Of a DNA stretch of 7,808 bases, positions 6,302 through 7,808 are shown in pieces. Position 1 is the stretch's first letter; each line of letters begins with the position of its first letter. The notes beneath the pieces are model-generated. The model was given only the letters and a program-made list of their open reading frames with translations. It made no database searches and had not been told where the DNA came from. The DNA is taken from NCBI GenBank assembly GCA_018055515.1, contig JAGPHL010000096.1:1-7808 (forward strand), in the 5' to 3' direction. The DNA comes from Anaerolineae bacterium (GTDB lineage Bacteria > Chloroflexota > Anaerolineae > B4-G1 > SLSP01). The translations under genes and the position numbers were made by a program.

Positions 6302-7434
6302 AAGTCGGTCCGCTCGCCGCCGACGGCCTGCCGATAGGCCGCAACCGTGTCCCCGGCAGTGCGTTCCCACGAAAAACGGGCCGCCTGGCGGAGCGCCCGC
6401 TGCTGCAGCACCCCGTGGAAGGCGTCATCGCGCCATAACCGCACCAACGCCGCCGCTGCACCGGCCACATCGTCCGGCGCAACCAACACCCCCGCGTCGC
6501 CGATGACTTCAGGCAGGCTCGCGGCATGGCTGCCGACGACGGGGACGCCACAAGCCAGCGCCTCCAGCGGCGGGAGGCCAAAACCCTCGTAGCGGGAGAG
6601 AAAGACGAACGCGCGCGCGCCACGATAGAGCGCGGGTTTGAGCGCCTCGGGGAAAAAGCCAGTGAAGAACACCGCCGTCTCTGGCAGGCCCGCTTCCCGC
6701 AACAGCCGCCGCGGGTCGGGCGCGAAGTCGCTGTCTCGCGCCGGCAGCCGCCCCGCGATGACCAGTCGCGCCTCGGGAATCTCTTCGCGCATCCGCGCCC
6801 AGGCCCCCAAAACCGCCTGCAGGTTCTTACGCACATCGAAGCCGCCCAGGTACAGCAGATAGCCCGGCGCGAGTCCCAGGGCCGCCAGCGGCGCGAGCGA
6901 CGTATCGGGGCGATACTCCGCTGCAGCGGCAAGCCAGATCGCCCGGACGCGCTCTTTCGCTACGCGCAAATGCCGCACGATGTCGCCCCGCGCCGCCTCC
7001 GAATCCGTCACAATCAGCGCCGCCCGCCGCGCCGTCGCGCTGACGAGAGCGGTGTATAGCCGCACCCACGGTCCGCCGCGATAGGCAGGCAGCAACAGGG
7101 GGATCAAATCGTGGACGGTGACCACAAGGGGGACCGCCGCGCGCCACGGCGAGCCCCAGTAAGGGACGTGCAGCAGCTCCACGCCGAGGCGCTGAACCGC
7201 GCGGGGCAACGTCACCTGTTCCCACCAGACTTTCCCTGCCGGCCCCGGCGGCGCCGGCAAGAGCGCCGCCGCGACCCCGTGTGGCAGATCAGGCGGCGCC
7301 TCTGCCGCAGGCACGCAGAGCGTCACCGCCAGCTCCGGGTGCACGCGCCCCAGCGCCTGCACCAGCTGCCGCAAGTATTGGCCGCTGCCCGTCTCCGGGC
7401 GGTCCCAAAACCAACCGTTCAGCGCGACGCGCAT
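6298..7434 (-). CDS. GT4-family glycosyltransferase (GT-B fold)
   Basis: 378 residues, the usual length for a group 1 (GT4) retaining glycosyltransferase, which transfers a sugar from a nucleotide-activated donor to a lipid, glycan or protein acceptor on the cytosolic face of the membrane. N-terminal acceptor half: MRVALNGWFWDRPETGSGQY at 1-20, with the Gly-rich loop GSGQY, and VTVHDLIPLLLP at 105-116. C-terminal donor half: YLLYLGGFDVRKNL at 192-205, and the E-x7-E signature with E283 and E291 inside EGFGLPPLEALACGVPVV (283-300), then SLPEVIGDAGVLV (306-318). The substrate cannot be told from sequence. The start is ATG at 7434, overlapping the upstream TGA by one base (TGATG). A GTG at 7437 would add one residue and give a 4-nt overlap. 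The Shine-Dalgarno is weak, so coupling to the cold-shock gene is likely. No terminator is visible between this gene and the convergent TPR-like gene. Confidence 0.93.
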   Translation of the reverse strand: MRVALNGWFWDRPETGSGQYLRQLVQALGRVHPELAVTLCVPAAEAPPDLPHGVAAALLPAPPGPAGKVWWEQVTLPRAVQRLGVELLHVPYWGSPWRAAVPLVVTVHDLIPLLLPAYRGGPWVRLYTALVSATARRAALIVTDSEAARGDIVRHLRVAKERVRAIWLAAAAEYRPDTSLAPLAALGLAPGYLLYLGGFDVRKNLQAVLGAWARMREEIPEARLVIAGRLPARDSDFAPDPRRLLREAGLPETAVFFTGFFPEALKPALYRGARAFVFLSRYEGFGLPPLEALACGVPVVGSHAASLPEVIGDAGVLVAPDDVAGAAAALVRLWRDDAFHGVLQQRALRQAARFSWERTAGDTVAAYRQAVGGERTDF

Positions 7435-7793
7435 CACCGCTCGTGAACGTTGTAGGCCTGCAGACCTCGCTCCGTCTCCTGGATCTCGTACCAGACTTGC
7501 GCACCCTCGCGCAAGGTCGTCTCCGGGTCGCCGGTCACTCCCGATTTGTGGAAGAAGATCTCACCCCCCTCAGCCCGCGTCAAAAAGCCGTAGGCCTTTT
7601 CGGAATTGTACCATTTGACGACGCCCGGATGCAATCCCGGCTGCGGCGGCGCCGCCTTACGACACTGCGGACAGTATGCCGGCGCTGTCACCGGCAAACC
7701 GAGCTGTTCCTGCGCCCGCTGCTCTTCCACCGTAAACACGAAGGACTTGCCACATTCTTCACACACACACATTTCATCACGATAGGTTGTCAT
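7434..7793 (-). CDS. Zinc-ribbon / cold-shock-domain fusion protein
   Basis: 119 residues in two domains. Residues about 7-47 are a treble-cysteine zinc ribbon: C11-x2-C14 and C41-x2-C44 as likely ligands, with a spare C9, and the family pattern CGKSFVFTVEEQ (14-25) ending in CPQCRK (41-46). Residues about 57-117 are a cold-shock domain, an OB-fold that binds single-stranded RNA or DNA: GVVKWYNSEKAYGFLTR (57-73) carries RNP1 and EIFFHKS (78-84) carries RNP2. Both motifs are slightly off consensus (KAYGFL for KGFGFI, EIFFHKS for DVFVHFS), but the stacking aromatics are mostly kept. The likely role is a nucleic-acid chaperone or a translation/cold response factor. The start ATG has a near-perfect Shine-Dalgarno 6 nt upstream, and the stop overlaps the start of the glycosyltransferase. 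Any promoter lies outside the window. Confidence 0.9.
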   Translation of the reverse strand: MTTYRDEMCVCEECGKSFVFTVEEQRAQEQLGLPVTAPAYCPQCRKAAPPQPGLHPGVVKWYNSEKAYGFLTRAEGGEIFFHKSGVTGDPETTLREGAQVWYEIQETERGLQAYNVHER

Positions 7794-7799
7794 TGTGCC

Positions 7800-7806
7800 A
7801 CCTCCT
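7800..7806 (-). promoter_or_regulatory. Strong ribosome binding site of the zinc-ribbon/cold-shock gene
   Basis: AGGAGGT on the minus strand, 6 nt upstream of the ATG at 7793. It is close to the full complement of the 16S 3' end, predicting efficient initiation. It contrasts with the weak site of the coupled downstream glycosyltransferase. Confidence 0.85.
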
Positions 7807-7808
7807 CG

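Overview
This GC-rich, gene-dense window carries six complete protein genes and one partial one, with no RNA genes, insertion sequences or CRISPR arrays that I can see. The gene content (a cyclic-nucleotide-fold/bacterial-PH membrane protein, long multi-pass SPFH proteins, and a zinc-ribbon/cold-shock fusion) together with the base composition suggests an uncultured Chloroflexota (Anaerolineae-like) bacterium. That placement is an inference from gene style, not from a marker alignment.

Layout. Two genes on the minus strand occupy the left end. One is a partial peptide deformylase (1-523) running off the left edge. Upstream of it is a 580-residue membrane protein (599-2341) with an N-terminal cNMP-binding fold and two tandem copies of a [membrane hairpin + PH-like domain] unit. 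A 93-bp AT-rich divergent region (2342-2434) separates this protein from a plus-strand operon of three tightly spaced genes (2435-6301). Two of these are divergent SPFH/Band 7 paralogues with very different membrane anchors. The third is a helical-repeat (TPR-like) protein whose C-terminal domain faintly resembles a LexA/S24 fold. The operon converges with overlapping stop codons on a minus-strand pair at the right end (6298-7793): a zinc-ribbon/cold-shock-domain protein translationally coupled to a GT4 glycosyltransferase.

How the genes may work together. The centre of the window looks like a membrane-microdomain module. The two SPFH paralogues could form a hetero-oligomeric membrane scaffold, in the manner of HflK/HflC or prohibitin pairs. 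The TPR-like protein would be a cytosolic adaptor, and the divergently transcribed cNMP/bPH membrane protein may share the same control region. The strongest regulatory signal is a perfect extended -10 (TGGTATAAT) ending 8 nt before the ATG of the cNMP/bPH gene, which predicts a leaderless mRNA. Peptide deformylase (co-translational deformylation) and the cold-shock/glycosyltransferase pair are probably ordinary neighbours rather than part of the module.
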